Counted from the stretch's first letter, positions 25,301 through 31,896 are shown. The stretch: 34,872 nucleotides of DNA from CAZCFB01 sp964511535 (GCA_964511535.1 CAZEFW010000097.1:1-34872), one strand, 5' to 3'. Made by a program: numbers and translations. The notes: a model not told the origin generated them from the letters alone.

Positions 25301-27351
25301 ACAACCTGTTCTTCCTGGGCGCCCACGGCCAGGCCCTGGTGGCCGCCGACGAGGGCGTGACCCTCGCCGCGCGAGATCGTCTCAGGCGGCTGCAGTTCCT
25401 CAACGCCAGGGGGAGCATCCTGGCGGCCCTGGGCCGGGGGGAAGAGGCCCTGGCCGCCGTCGACGCCGCGCTGGCGCTGGCCCGGTCCCTGGGCAAGAAG
25501 CGGGAGGTCGCCGCCAGCCACAACAACCGCGGCGACGCGCTGCGGCTCCAGGCGCGGTTCGCCGAGGCGCGCCGCGAGTTCGCCCGGGCCCTGACCCTCG
25601 ATCGCGCCGAGGGGTACCGCTTCGGCGAGGCCAACGACCTGGCCAACCTGGGGTTGGTCCTGGGGAAGCTCGGCGATGCCAGGGGCGCGCGCAAGCACCT
25701 GGGCAAGGCGGCGAAGCTGGGCCGCGAGCTGGACGCGGCGCGCGTGGAGTGCAAGGCCCTGGCCGGGCTGGCGCACCTCGCGCTGGCCTCGGGCCGCCCC
25801 GCGGATGCCCGCAAGCAAGTGAAGCGCGGGCTCGCCCTGAGCGCCGGCCGCGCCCTGGTGAGCTGGCGGTGGCGCTTCCTGCTCCTTTCGGCGCGCGCCC
25901 TCCGGGCTCAGGGTCAGGAGGCGCGCGCCCGGGCAGCGCTGCGTGATGGGATCTCCCTGGTGGAAGACCGCCCCCCCCGCACCGGCCGCGCGCCCGGCGC
26001 TCCGGACGTGGACGAGTCGGAGCAGGACCTGTACCACGAGCTGGTGGACTCCCTCGCCGGCGCTGGCAAGGCGAAGGAGGCCCTCGCGGTGAGCGAGCAG
26101 CTCAGGGCCAGGGACCTGGCGGACCTGGTCAGCCGGGACGCCGGCAGGATCCCCCAGGAGCAGGCCCAGGGGCTGGCCAGGACCGTGTCCGCCCGGCAGG
26201 GCGAGCTGGCCGCGGCCCGGGCGGCGGCGCTGCGAGCCACCACGCCCCGGGATCGGGAGAAGGCTCTGGCCGCAGCGCGGCAGGCCCGCGCAGCCCTGGC
26301 CGCGAGCCGACAGACCCTGGCCGCGCTCAGCCCCTGGTTGCCCGGGCTGGTCATGCCCGGGGCGCCAGCCGCGGACGACCTCGTGGCCCTGGGCCGGTCC
26401 GTGAAGGGGGCCCAGGTCGTGAGCTATCACCCCACCCGGCGGCGGCTCGTGATCTGGTTGCTCGGCGGCGGCGACCAGCTCCACATGAAGACGGTGCCGG
26501 TGACGCGTGAGCGCCTGACGCGCCTGGTGGCCCGCCACCGCAAGGCGGTGACCAGCTACCACGACGACGGGGCCGAGGCGCGGGCGCTGCACCGGCTGCT
26601 GCTGGCGCCGGTGGCGGACCGGCTCAGTTCGGAGCGGCTGCTGGTGGTGCCCGCAGGGCCGCTGCACATGGTGCCCTTCGCCGCGCTTCACGATGGCAAG
26701 GATTATGAGGTCGCGCGGCGCACCATCTCCTACTTGCCGAGCGTCGCGTCCATCGGGCGCTTCGGCGCTGACCGTCCTGCGGCGCCCGCCGGGGGTTGGC
26801 TCTCCTTTGCCTGGGCAGGCAAGGGGCCACGGCCGCTGACCTTCGCCGCACGGGAGGCAGAGGCGCTGGCCGAGCAGTACCCCGACACGCGGGTGGTGGC
26901 CGGCGCCGACGCCACCGTGGCCAACTTCCTGGCCCTGGCCCCCGCCGCGGCGGGGATCCACGTGGCCACCCACGGCAAGTTCAACCCGCGCGCGCCCCTC
27001 TCTTCGACCCTGGCGCTATCGGGGGGCGACCTGTCCATCCTGAAGCTGCTCGCTGTGCGCCTCACCGCGGACCTGGTGCTGCTCAGCGCCTGCGAGACCG
27101 GGCGAGGGCACCCGGACGGCGCCTGGCGCGCGGTGGGCCTGCACCGCGCGTTCATGGCGGCCGGCGCCCGCCGGGTGGTCTCGACCACATACCGCGTGAG
27201 CGACCTGGGTAGCGCCCTGCTGATGAAGCACCTGTTCCGCCGGCTGGACCGGGGACCTGCCGAGGCCCTGCGCGCGGCCCAACTCCACCTGCGGCGGCGG
27301 TATCCACACCCGGCGTTCTGGGCTGGCTTCAGGGTGGATGGCGCGCCTTGA
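19306..27351 (+). CDS. Giant TolB-propeller/TPR/CHAT protease-like lipoprotein
   Basis: This 2681-residue protein starts at a GTG overlapping the preceding stop. Its signal ends in LLAAC (Cys18). The domains in order are: a PD40/TolB-like beta-propeller with five SPDG blades at residues 58, 102, 145, 187 and 232; TPR-like helices (~330-1330); a CHAT-shaped domain lacking both catalytic residues (~1345-1705; Thr1578 and Thr1625 sit where His and Cys should be); TPRs (~1710-2270); a coiled coil; and a C-terminal CHAT domain (~2360-2681). The last has His2556 (VATHGKF) and Cys2596 (LSACETGRG), the caspase-like dyad of clan CD proteases. The lipid anchor would put it in the periplasm at a membrane, unusual for CHAT proteins. 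Its partners and substrate are unknown; the 4-base overlap links it to the AsmA/DUF1318 pair. Confidence 0.87.
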   Translation: MRRGLTITLAAALLLAACGGDRRRALLPEYRLPRAGQGMARPVWLTSLAGDELGGSLSPDGRRLVYASDQDGNLDVWIKDLTSGTPRRLTRHVATDTQPAWSPDGKAVAFVSMRRDVKGDLFIWKGGKTRGLTGRDTADGHPAFSPDGRALFFAAGPEGRTRIERIELDSGRRRAVTGWGADHPAPSPDGRYLAYTLFDPAGRGRIAVSRPDGEEQRLVTSADFHAGFAAFSPDGSQLVYARFDSLPPGDPMKGEPPASLWSVDLQRALGAATPAAAQALATPLTSGRRTALFPRPHRAGLVFTGRQAGTLDVGLLPAGGAVPRLATPGEQLALALRQEHPRDQLLCLQKVTAGDRSNQEVSRARFLEASLRRDLRQPRRAARLYQRLVKESALRHGVYAQLAAIDLAVLPLTGREPPVPGAEIDGALARLDGLDLPADPQPVVAAHLLLRRGDVLRQGQRVADALAAYEALLARYPDQKGAAVEARYRLGKLMAPSNQPVQLSRYYLDLLRAYPAQRRWRRRAAGAVLALSRKHAASPTAELERLRVLVELPGVDPLFDAVARLRMATLLERAGEPELAIEALHALTGRASQNQDLGQEVAQAAFQLGRISLDLSEALRKGGKLSRALRFYDRALAAYETVMKRYPRGHEHHTRARRIFLRLALLDAAQRERQGELALAEKRYRRILAMAPDMLQPHRRLISIGVARGQREALRARYLARVGRSPTDAAGHYGLAYLDTLSEPVDEDALGRAEERLRRVIGLAPRSPFGHMTLGWVHEMRERLLGQRHRAHLEEAITLYERARALNDPKLDLQTEADLLVNLCNAFANLGNGWTQAHRFCARRHRLRIPFRQRQREAMFRLTFGRASTALDQHEAAARELEHALDLARALDDRGLEAQVAARLALTAHLRGDHQASNRHFARAEALLRRSGRGELLAGLLRSMAYNLALQGKAAEAGKMLQRAAKALGRHGVPAQEEISRIGPAGRTTAPFGFDADDERYLSLAIRGLNHRQGEAWPEVVSLLRRRVANRQKILEPRKDEELHRELGLLHSQLGVAELRLGRRAAFRRAAAAARKALARSTTEAVPLDLQLALGLNEAEELLTDAGAGLGAMDPVLQRLRQLDQRRERQARADGADPLPRRMRLALWTDLALLNLRCQRLRGAVAAPAGNISDAAQRAERTLRHLRDQTAASRQAVTLLRRVQAETAPDAAAEETDPAELEARGVLAPLHRPLSAAERARWHTLAGLNLALVAAGLTPPPRLADHPTTAALERLLPSTKGDLRHAVAAELAHRRRDLPAMKAAVSALLKAAPAWLLDPGYATRADTVRALVFGRAVDLALALDQPREALAFAEQRERRAFADDLWRLPLAGHGRAAAPVAALRQSWKAGDEARTRKSMTSLARVFPRVAGLLEAGPFPLVRVAASLDPDAVAISAVVAGDGGWVLVRLGPDAAVKMIRVQPTAGNAAAREARLGPALRRLAGQAARVYADLGRISPELSPERILTGKEVVRLATLWQLADAAPLARPAAPGLLVVDPDPRRAASLARLAGGKALSGAALTRSDLDLKLERAGALLWTGPLRHDGQSPANLRLLLRKGTGHRLEDLRLPHALGLALRGHVLALVTEAGSGVLASRPRRVALCRMAHAMGTPTLLLVSSRGAQKTLRRLLDSKDGRRLSARVASAGAPGGALQLMGYGGLASEAARALARRQLKKLAFAGAKAFNKKRLPEAVEKLERALLLMDHLGDEKYLDGTLLYLANSYTLLKDQARAVPMAERLLSTRTAAVKAAAAARERLAGAPGLKKAHKKLLTAQARRIKALMLMGWLRLRTEQYDMALEANAEAIKMYGAVGRPTRAIVAHRQRSTIADKKGDYATALASASEALRLSLLALKKARKKLGARVKVVDAALQVALRQRSRFSRLEEAMAAARLSLEQLDLLPATAQKKAAPRRLEALLELSRIKGAMGNYGEAVARARQAGRLAVEVGIRGRARALLEEVNNLFFLGAHGQALVAADEGVTLAARDRLRRLQFLNARGSILAALGRGEEALAAVDAALALARSLGKKREVAASHNNRGDALRLQARFAEARREFARALTLDRAEGYRFGEANDLANLGLVLGKLGDARGARKHLGKAAKLGRELDAARVECKALAGLAHLALASGRPADARKQVKRGLALSAGRALVSWRWRFLLLSARALRAQGQEARARAALRDGISLVEDRPPRTGRAPGAPDVDESEQDLYHELVDSLAGAGKAKEALAVSEQLRARDLADLVSRDAGRIPQEQAQGLARTVSARQGELAAARAAALRATTPRDREKALAAARQARAALAASRQTLAALSPWLPGLVMPGAPAADDLVALGRSVKGAQVVSYHPTRRRLVIWLLGGGDQLHMKTVPVTRERLTRLVARHRKAVTSYHDDGAEARALHRLLLAPVADRLSSERLLVVPAGPLHMVPFAALHDGKDYEVARRTISYLPSVASIGRFGADRPAAPAGGWLSFAWAGKGPRPLTFAAREAEALAEQYPDTRVVAGADATVANFLALAPAAAGIHVATHGKFNPRAPLSSTLALSGGDLSILKLLAVRLTADLVLLSACETGRGHPDGAWRAVGLHRAFMAAGARRVVSTTYRVSDLGSALLMKHLFRRLDRGPAEALRAAQLHLRRRYPHPAFWAGFRVDGAP

Positions 27352-27367
27352 CGCCCCCTGCGGGGCG
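27352..27367 (+). terminator. GC-rich hairpin at the end of the AsmA/CHAT operon
   Basis: CGCCCC-CTGC-GGGGCG begins directly after the TGA of the CHAT gene. No T-run follows, so it is either a Rho-assisted terminator or an mRNA-stabilising hairpin. Confidence 0.45.
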
Positions 27368-27372
27368 CGAAC

Positions 27373-27404
27373 GCCGGAGTGCCAGAACGCCAGAATGCCA
27401 GGGT
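27373..27404 (-). repeat. Four tandem 8-base repeats, inverse of those at 14697-14736
   Basis: The units GCCGGAGT, GCCAGAAC, GCCAGAAT and GCCAGGGT run in tandem. Read on the minus strand they become the ATTCTGGC family seen 13 kb to the left. They lie in the 118-base gap between the CHAT gene and the cyclic-nucleotide-binding gene. Confidence 0.75.
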
Positions 27405-27457
27405 GGGTCGGAAGGTAGAACTGTGCGGATGAATTTCCGCTCGCGGACGCCATACTT

Positions 27458-27463
27458 TATTAT
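27458..27463 (+). promoter_or_regulatory. -10 box 6 bases before an ATG (leaderless candidate)
   Basis: TATTAT ends 6 bases before the ATG at 27470, with CGCGCC between and no Shine-Dalgarno. The -35 region (TTCCGC at 17 bases) is poor. Confidence 0.45.
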
Positions 27464-27469
27464 CGCGCC

Positions 27470-29110
27470 ATGGATCCGAACTTCTCCAAACTGAGGAAGC
27501 GCGCTCGCAAGGCGCGTGAGCGGGGCAAGAACAGTCAGGCAGAGGCGGCTTACGCCGAGCTCGCGGAGCTGGACCCGAGCAACCCTCGCTGGCCGCACAA
27601 GCTGGGCGAGATGCGGCAGAAGCTGGGGCACAAGGACGGCGCTGTGGCGGCGTTCGAGAAGGCGGCAGATGCTTACCTGGAGAAGGGGTTCGTGCTCAAG
27701 GCCATCGCCCTGTGCAAGATGATCCTGGCCCTGGATCCGGATAACAGGCGCATCCAGGGAACCCTGGCCCGGCTGCACGGCGTGCCCGCGGACAAGCTGC
27801 GCCCGCCCCGGGAACCCGAGATGACGGAGGCGCCCACTTCCCGGACCGACTCGATCCCGATTTCAGGCGCAGCCTCGAAGGCCGCGCCGCCGCCTGACCA
27901 GGAGCAGTGGAGCCCCATGATCCATGAGATCGAGTTCGACATGGACGCCGAGGGTCCCGACATCGTGCCCGCGGATGCCGAGGTCACGCTGACTCCCGAG
28001 CCCGCCCCGCGCCAGAGCGAGCCGGCGCTGGTCATCCCCCCGCCGCCCCCGGCCGCGGCGCCGACCCCCGAGCCGGAGGCGCGCTCCTCCAACGACACCC
28101 TCGACTCCATCCCAATCACGGTGGTGATGCCCGAGGTGGTGGCCGAGAGCGCCCCGGACATCACGCTGGAGGACGAGCCCGACGAGCCGGCGGAGGAGCC
28201 GAAGCCCGGCGTCTACGAGCTTCCCATCGACCTCGAGGTGGAGGTCTCCACCAGCGGGCCCGAGCACGAGGAAGAGGAGGAGCCAGGCCTGGCCGAAAGG
28301 CTGCCGCCCATCCCGCTGCTCTCCTCCCTGAACGAGGAGCAGCTGGCCGCCTTCGTGGAGCGGGTGGAGGTCCGCCAGTACCGCGCGGGCAAGGTGATCA
28401 TCAAGCAGGGGACCCGCGGCAACAACCTGTACATCCTGGTGGACGGGTCGGTGGCCGTGGTGCGCGAGGGGAAGCCCCGGGTGACCCTCGGGTTGCTCAA
28501 CGAGGGGGCGTTCTTTGGCGAGTACGCGCTGCTGACGGCCCTGGAGCGCTCGGCCACCGTGGAGGCGGTGGAGGAGTGCACCGTGCTGACCATCTCACGC
28601 CAGCTGATGCGCTCGCTGGTGCTGGAGCACCCGCCGGTCTTTCGGCTGCTGCTGCGCTTCTTCCGCGACCGGCTGCTGGGCAACCTCACGCGCACCCACG
28701 ACCTGTTCCAGCCCTTCTCTCCCGACGAACGTCGCGCGCTGATTGGTCATTTCACCTGGATCGAGGCGAGCCCCGCGCAGGTGCTGGTCAAGACCGGGAG
28801 CAAGCCGGATGGCCTGTACATGCTGGTCACGGGCAACGCCCTGGTCCACCGTGACGGCCAGGTGCCGTCCCCGCTGCGCACGGGCGAGCTGTTCTGCAAG
28901 ACCGCCCTGCTCACGCGGACGCCGTCGAGCCACACCGTGCGCACCAAGACCAAGTGCTGGTTCCTGCGCCTCGATCGCGGGAAGTTCCGCGAGCTGATCA
29001 TGACCCACCCCCACCTGCTGGCGACCCTGAGCGAGGCGGGGGTCACGGGCGTACACCAGGTGGAAGACCTGGGCCTGGATGACCGGGAAGAGACGCTGAA
29101 GGTGGTGTAG
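27470..29110 (+). CDS. TPR protein with two cyclic-nucleotide-binding domains
   Basis: This 546-residue cytoplasmic protein has three TPR-like helix pairs in its first ~100 residues ('AEAAYAELAELDPSNPRW', AVAAFEKAADAYLEKG, AIALCKMILALDPDN). An acidic, proline-rich linker (~105-270) follows. A first CNB domain (~280-400) has the phosphate-binding cassette FGEYALLTALERSATV, with Glu351 and Arg360 in the positions that hold ribose and phosphate in CAP-family proteins. A second CNB-like domain (~405-530) has GELFCKTALLTRTPSSHTV, where serine replaces the phosphate-binding arginine, so it is probably degenerate. No HTH or kinase domain is present, so the protein likely works as a cAMP- or cGMP-responsive scaffold. 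It converges with the next gene over a 33-base gap holding a hairpin. Confidence 0.88.
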   Translation: MDPNFSKLRKRARKARERGKNSQAEAAYAELAELDPSNPRWPHKLGEMRQKLGHKDGAVAAFEKAADAYLEKGFVLKAIALCKMILALDPDNRRIQGTLARLHGVPADKLRPPREPEMTEAPTSRTDSIPISGAASKAAPPPDQEQWSPMIHEIEFDMDAEGPDIVPADAEVTLTPEPAPRQSEPALVIPPPPPAAAPTPEPEARSSNDTLDSIPITVVMPEVVAESAPDITLEDEPDEPAEEPKPGVYELPIDLEVEVSTSGPEHEEEEEPGLAERLPPIPLLSSLNEEQLAAFVERVEVRQYRAGKVIIKQGTRGNNLYILVDGSVAVVREGKPRVTLGLLNEGAFFGEYALLTALERSATVEAVEECTVLTISRQLMRSLVLEHPPVFRLLLRFFRDRLLGNLTRTHDLFQPFSPDERRALIGHFTWIEASPAQVLVKTGSKPDGLYMLVTGNALVHRDGQVPSPLRTGELFCKTALLTRTPSSHTVRTKTKCWFLRLDRGKFRELIMTHPHLLATLSEAGVTGVHQVEDLGLDDREETLKVV

Positions 29111-29118
29111 CGGGGACG

Positions 29119-29134
29119 GCGGGCCAGGGCCCGC
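29119..29134. terminator. Perfect hairpin between convergent genes
   Basis: GCGGGCC-AG-GGCCCGC has 7-base arms and lies between the cyclic-nucleotide-binding gene and the Cys-rich lipoprotein gene, which converge here. It could end transcription from both sides. It lacks a T-run. Confidence 0.5.
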
Positions 29135-29143
29135 ATCCTGATC

Positions 29144-29362
29144 CTAGTTACAGTTGTTGGCCTTGTCGCACCCCTTGTCGTGCAGGCAATTGCAGTACGC
29201 GTCCGTGCATTTCTGCAGGCACTGGCTATCACCGCCGCAGGCGTTCTGGCAGGTGGAAAGATCGGTGGCGCACATGGCCGCCTCCACGGCGGTGCAGCGC
29301 CTGCCGCACCCCATGGCCAGGGCCAGCGAGAGGCAGAGCAACAACGCGATGAGCAGTCTCAT
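29144..29362 (-). CDS. Small cysteine-rich lipoprotein
   Basis: This 72-residue protein is mostly signal peptide plus a cysteine-rich mature domain. The signal ends in LAMGC. The mature chain has ten further cysteines after the lipidated one, enough for five disulfides. Pairs such as CQNACGGDSQCLQKC resemble the small disulfide-rich lipoproteins common in myxobacteria. The function is unknown. The ATG at 29362 is chosen because an AAGGAGG site (29369-29375) sits 6 bases upstream; an ATG two codons earlier abuts that site and is less likely. The fold should depend on disulfide formation of the kind provided by the DsbA-like protein at 8655. Confidence 0.78.
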   Translation of the reverse strand: MRLLIALLLCLSLALAMGCGRRCTAVEAAMCATDLSTCQNACGGDSQCLQKCTDAYCNCLHDKGCDKANNCN

Positions 29363-29415
29363 ATTCATCCTCCTTGGGTGGGTCAATACTCGCCTCCGCC
29401 CTGCAGAAAGTCACG

Positions 29416-29444
29416 TTGCCAGTTGGGGTCGGGCGGGGTATTGA
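29416..29444 (+). promoter_or_regulatory. Promoter of the ATP-grasp-like gene (leaderless candidate)
   Basis: TTGCCA (29416-29421) and TATTGA (29439-29444) are separated by exactly 17 bases. The -10 ends 5 bases before the ATG at 29450, so transcription would begin at or just inside the start codon. No Shine-Dalgarno is present. This is the leaderless candidate with the best -35. Confidence 0.45.
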
Positions 29445-29449
29445 AGCCC

Positions 29450-30310
29450 ATGGCCCGCCGAACCAAGAGCCGCCGACGCCCCATCCGCCCCCCCGTGGAT
29501 CCGCGGGTGGAGCCCCGAGCGCGGCGTGTCCCCGGCACCCTGCCTCCTTTCTCCAAGCCCATCGGCCTCGACTTCATCATCACCCCCGAGCGCGAGGTCT
29601 ACCTGGTGGAGCTGCAGCACGGCTTCGGCCGCAAGGGGTTCCGCATCCTGTGGCCCGAGCTGGCGCGGCACTACCGCAAGACCCACTGGCGGCTGCGCAG
29701 AGAGCTGGGCAAGTGCTGGGACGTCACCAACGGGCTGCGCAACATCTGCCACGACAAGATCCAGACCTACAGGCGGTTCGCCGCGCTGCAGCCGCGCTCC
29801 TTCGTCTACCGCAAGTGGGGGCCGAAGGTGGAGGCGTGGCTCGACGGGCTGGACAGCGAGTTCCTGCTGGCCAAGCCGCCCCTCGGCTCCTGCGGCGAGG
29901 GGATCCTGGTGCTGGAGCGCGCCGCGTTCCGCCGCTCGGGCGGGGCGCTGGCCCTGGGCCACGCCAACCTGCTGCAGGAGTACGTGGAGTCGCGCCTGCT
30001 GTCCGGGCCGGACGGCGGGCAGCATGTGGGGTGCATCCGCCAGATCATGATCCTGGTGAGCGACGGCGACCACCTGACCTTCATGCACCTGGCCCCGTAC
30101 TGGCGCGTGGCCCCGCAGCCCCTGGTGCGAGACGCCGACAGCGGCACCATGACCGCCAACATCAGCCGCGGCGCGTTCGCCCTGCCCGTGAGCGACGCCG
30201 ACGCCGCGCTCACCCGCCCGGTGGCCGAGCAGGTCGGCGCGGCCATGATCAGCGAGATCCTTGACCTGCCGCAGCTGAAGGTGGAGCCGGGAGAGGTCCT
30301 GACGCTGTGA
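29450..30310 (+). CDS. ATP-grasp-like protein
   Basis: This 286-residue soluble protein starts with a very basic, Arg/Pro-rich tail. ATP-grasp-like features follow in order: a Lys and glycine-rich loop in 'LLAKPPLGSCGEGILVLE' (about residues 140-157), a hinge-type LLQEYVES (~177-184), an arginine in CIRQIMIL, and a late Asn in TANISRGAFALP where Mg2+ ligands lie. An upstream segment, GLDFIITPEREVYLVELQ, resembles the strand that ends in the ExN/ExQ metal site of these enzymes. The likely chemistry is ATP-dependent ligation of a carboxylate to an amine or thiol. No substrate can be named, and a degenerate binding protein is possible. The gene appears to be transcribed alone, with a terminator about 75 bases after its stop. 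Confidence 0.6.
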   Translation: MARRTKSRRRPIRPPVDPRVEPRARRVPGTLPPFSKPIGLDFIITPEREVYLVELQHGFGRKGFRILWPELARHYRKTHWRLRRELGKCWDVTNGLRNICHDKIQTYRRFAALQPRSFVYRKWGPKVEAWLDGLDSEFLLAKPPLGSCGEGILVLERAAFRRSGGALALGHANLLQEYVESRLLSGPDGGQHVGCIRQIMILVSDGDHLTFMHLAPYWRVAPQPLVRDADSGTMTANISRGAFALPVSDADAALTRPVAEQVGAAMISEILDLPQLKVEPGEVLTL

Positions 30311-30383
30311 GCAGAAAGGGGGCCGCCGCCCACAAGACCGGGGCGTCGGTTCCCACCTGACCACTGCTGTTTGCAGCCCCGGG

Positions 30384-30413
30384 GCCAGATATGAGCCGAT
30401 CTGGCGCTGTTTT
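30384..30413 (+). terminator. Probable intrinsic terminator after the ATP-grasp-like gene
   Basis: The arms GCCAGAT and ATCTGGC form a 7-base stem around an 8-base loop (30384-30405), followed by GCTG and a TTTT run (30410-30413). It lies about 75 bases past the stop and is the most intrinsic-looking terminator in the window. Confidence 0.55.
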
Positions 30414-30429
30414 GCCCGGGCACCATAGT

Positions 30430-30447
30430 CAATCGCGGCAATCGCGG
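30430..30447. repeat. Tandem 9-base repeat upstream of the arylsulfotransferase-like gene
   Basis: CAATCGCGG occurs twice in direct tandem 30-48 bases before the ATG at 30478. It could be an activator site, since no clear -10/-35 pair or Shine-Dalgarno is visible, or it could be chance. Confidence 0.35.
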
Positions 30448-30477
30448 CCTGGCACATCGGTTGCAAATTGACCGGAC

Positions 30478-31878
30478 ATGCGCGCAATTCACCGGCCCCG
30501 ACTCCCTGCTCATTTCATCTTGCTGGCTCTCGCGACATCTGTCCTGGCGGGCGGATGTGGACCCATGGGCCGCGACCGCCCGGTGCGGCGCTCCGCCTTC
30601 ACCCAGGGCAGCGGCGAGGGGGAGCCCGGGGCCGCGCTGCGGACCTCGGCGGGAACCCACGGCGCGGCGTGCGAGGGCTACACCCTGGTCCCGCTGGAGT
30701 ACGACTACGCGGCCTACGAACCCGCCGCCGTGCTGGTGGACATGGACGGCGAGGTGGTGCGCCGCTGGCGCGTGCTGGGCACGCCGGTCAAGATGCTGCC
30801 CGGCGGCCACATCATGGCCGCGGACCGCAGCTCCAAGGGCGCGTGGGACTACGAGGGCGTCAGCCTTGAGCAACGGGACTGGGACGACGCCACGGTCTGG
30901 TCCTTCGACGCCTGGAACAAGAACGCCAAGGGCACTCTGGAGGCCCGCCAGCACCATGACTTCCAGCGCGAGGGCGATCCGGTGGGGTACTACTCGCCCG
31001 GGCAGCAGGCGTTCAAGGCGGGTCAAACTCTTGTGCTGTCCCATGAGGAGCGGAAGGCGCCCAAGATCAGCGCCAAGACGCTGCTGGATGACGTGATCTA
31101 CGAGGTGGACAGGCACCAGCGGCTCACCGGCTTCACCTGGCGCGCGGCTGACCACATCGGGCAAATGGGCTTCGACGCCGCCGCCCTCAAGGACATCCGC
31201 ACCAACCCTGGCAAGGCCGCCAACGACTGGCTGCACCTCAACGCCATGTCCACCCTGGGCCGCAACCGCCACCACCGCGCCGGCGACGAACGGTTCGCGC
31301 CGGACAACATCATCATCAACTCGCGTGAGGCCTGCTTCATGGCCGTCATCAACCGCCGCTCCGGGGACATCGTGTGGCGCCTGGGCCCGGACTACGGCGC
31401 GCCCTGGCCAGGCCGCGTGGGCCCGATCATCGCGGCCCACCACGCGCACATGATCCCCGAGGGGCTGCCCGGCGCTGGCAACATCCTGGTGTTCGACAAC
31501 GGCGGCGCTTCCTGCTACGGCGGCGCGAGCAAGGGGTACCGGCACTGCCGGAACTACACCCGGGTGCTGGAGTTCGATCCGGTGACCCTGCAGGTGATCT
31601 GGAGCTACGGCGCGCCCGACGGCGCGGACCACTTCATGTCGGCGGCCCAGGGCGGCGCCCAGCGGCTGCCCAACGGCAACACGCTGATCACCGCGTCGGA
31701 CCAGGGAGAGGTGCGCGAGGTGAACCGGGACGGCGAGGTGGTCTGGCGGCTACGGACGAAGGCCCTGGCCGGGGGGATCAACATGCCGTACCGCGCCTAC
31801 CGCGTGCCGCCCGAGTGGTTGCCAGCGGGGGCCGACCTGGCCGGCTACGACGCCTGGGACCGCGGAGGGTGCCGCTGA
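30478..31878 (+). CDS. Arylsulfotransferase-like (ASST family) lipoprotein
   Basis: This 466-residue exported protein has a long signal ending in AGGC (Cys27). The mature part reads as a six-bladed propeller of the bacterial arylsulfotransferase family: AVLVDMDGEVVRRWR, then 'DWLHLNAMSTLGRN', IAAHHAHMIPEG, 'GNILVFDNGGASCYGG', RVLEFDPVTLQVIWSYG, QRLPNGNTLI and VREVNRDGEVVWRLR. These blade motifs are typical of ASST proteins. The DWLHxN and HHAHM histidines are in the places expected for the active site, so transfer of sulfate between phenolic compounds is possible. Many family members are uncharacterised, however, so the substrate is unproved. The start is chosen for the signal peptide. It converges with the hydrolase gene. 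Confidence 0.8.
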   Translation: MRAIHRPRLPAHFILLALATSVLAGGCGPMGRDRPVRRSAFTQGSGEGEPGAALRTSAGTHGAACEGYTLVPLEYDYAAYEPAAVLVDMDGEVVRRWRVLGTPVKMLPGGHIMAADRSSKGAWDYEGVSLEQRDWDDATVWSFDAWNKNAKGTLEARQHHDFQREGDPVGYYSPGQQAFKAGQTLVLSHEERKAPKISAKTLLDDVIYEVDRHQRLTGFTWRAADHIGQMGFDAAALKDIRTNPGKAANDWLHLNAMSTLGRNRHHRAGDERFAPDNIIINSREACFMAVINRRSGDIVWRLGPDYGAPWPGRVGPIIAAHHAHMIPEGLPGAGNILVFDNGGASCYGGASKGYRHCRNYTRVLEFDPVTLQVIWSYGAPDGADHFMSAAQGGAQRLPNGNTLITASDQGEVREVNRDGEVVWRLRTKALAGGINMPYRAYRVPPEWLPAGADLAGYDAWDRGGCR

Positions 31879-31883
31879 GGGAT

Positions 31884-31896
31884 GGCCGGTTCGGCC
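31884..31896. terminator. Small hairpin between convergent genes
   Basis: GGCCG-GTT-CGGCC lies in the 46-base gap between the arylsulfotransferase-like gene and the alpha/beta hydrolase gene. The stem is short and has no T-run, so this is a weak terminator call. Confidence 0.3.

Noticed and set aside
23137..26973. A 1278-codon open frame on the minus strand opposite the CHAT gene
   Set aside because: It is antisense to a well-supported gene, has no recognisable domain, and its His/Gln/Gly-rich composition is what a GC-rich third-position shadow gives.
19306..27351. CHAT protein as part of a cytoplasmic anti-phage or gasdermin system
   Set aside because: It has a lipoprotein signal and is coupled to envelope genes. 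No nuclease, gasdermin-like small gene or CRISPR component is adjacent.
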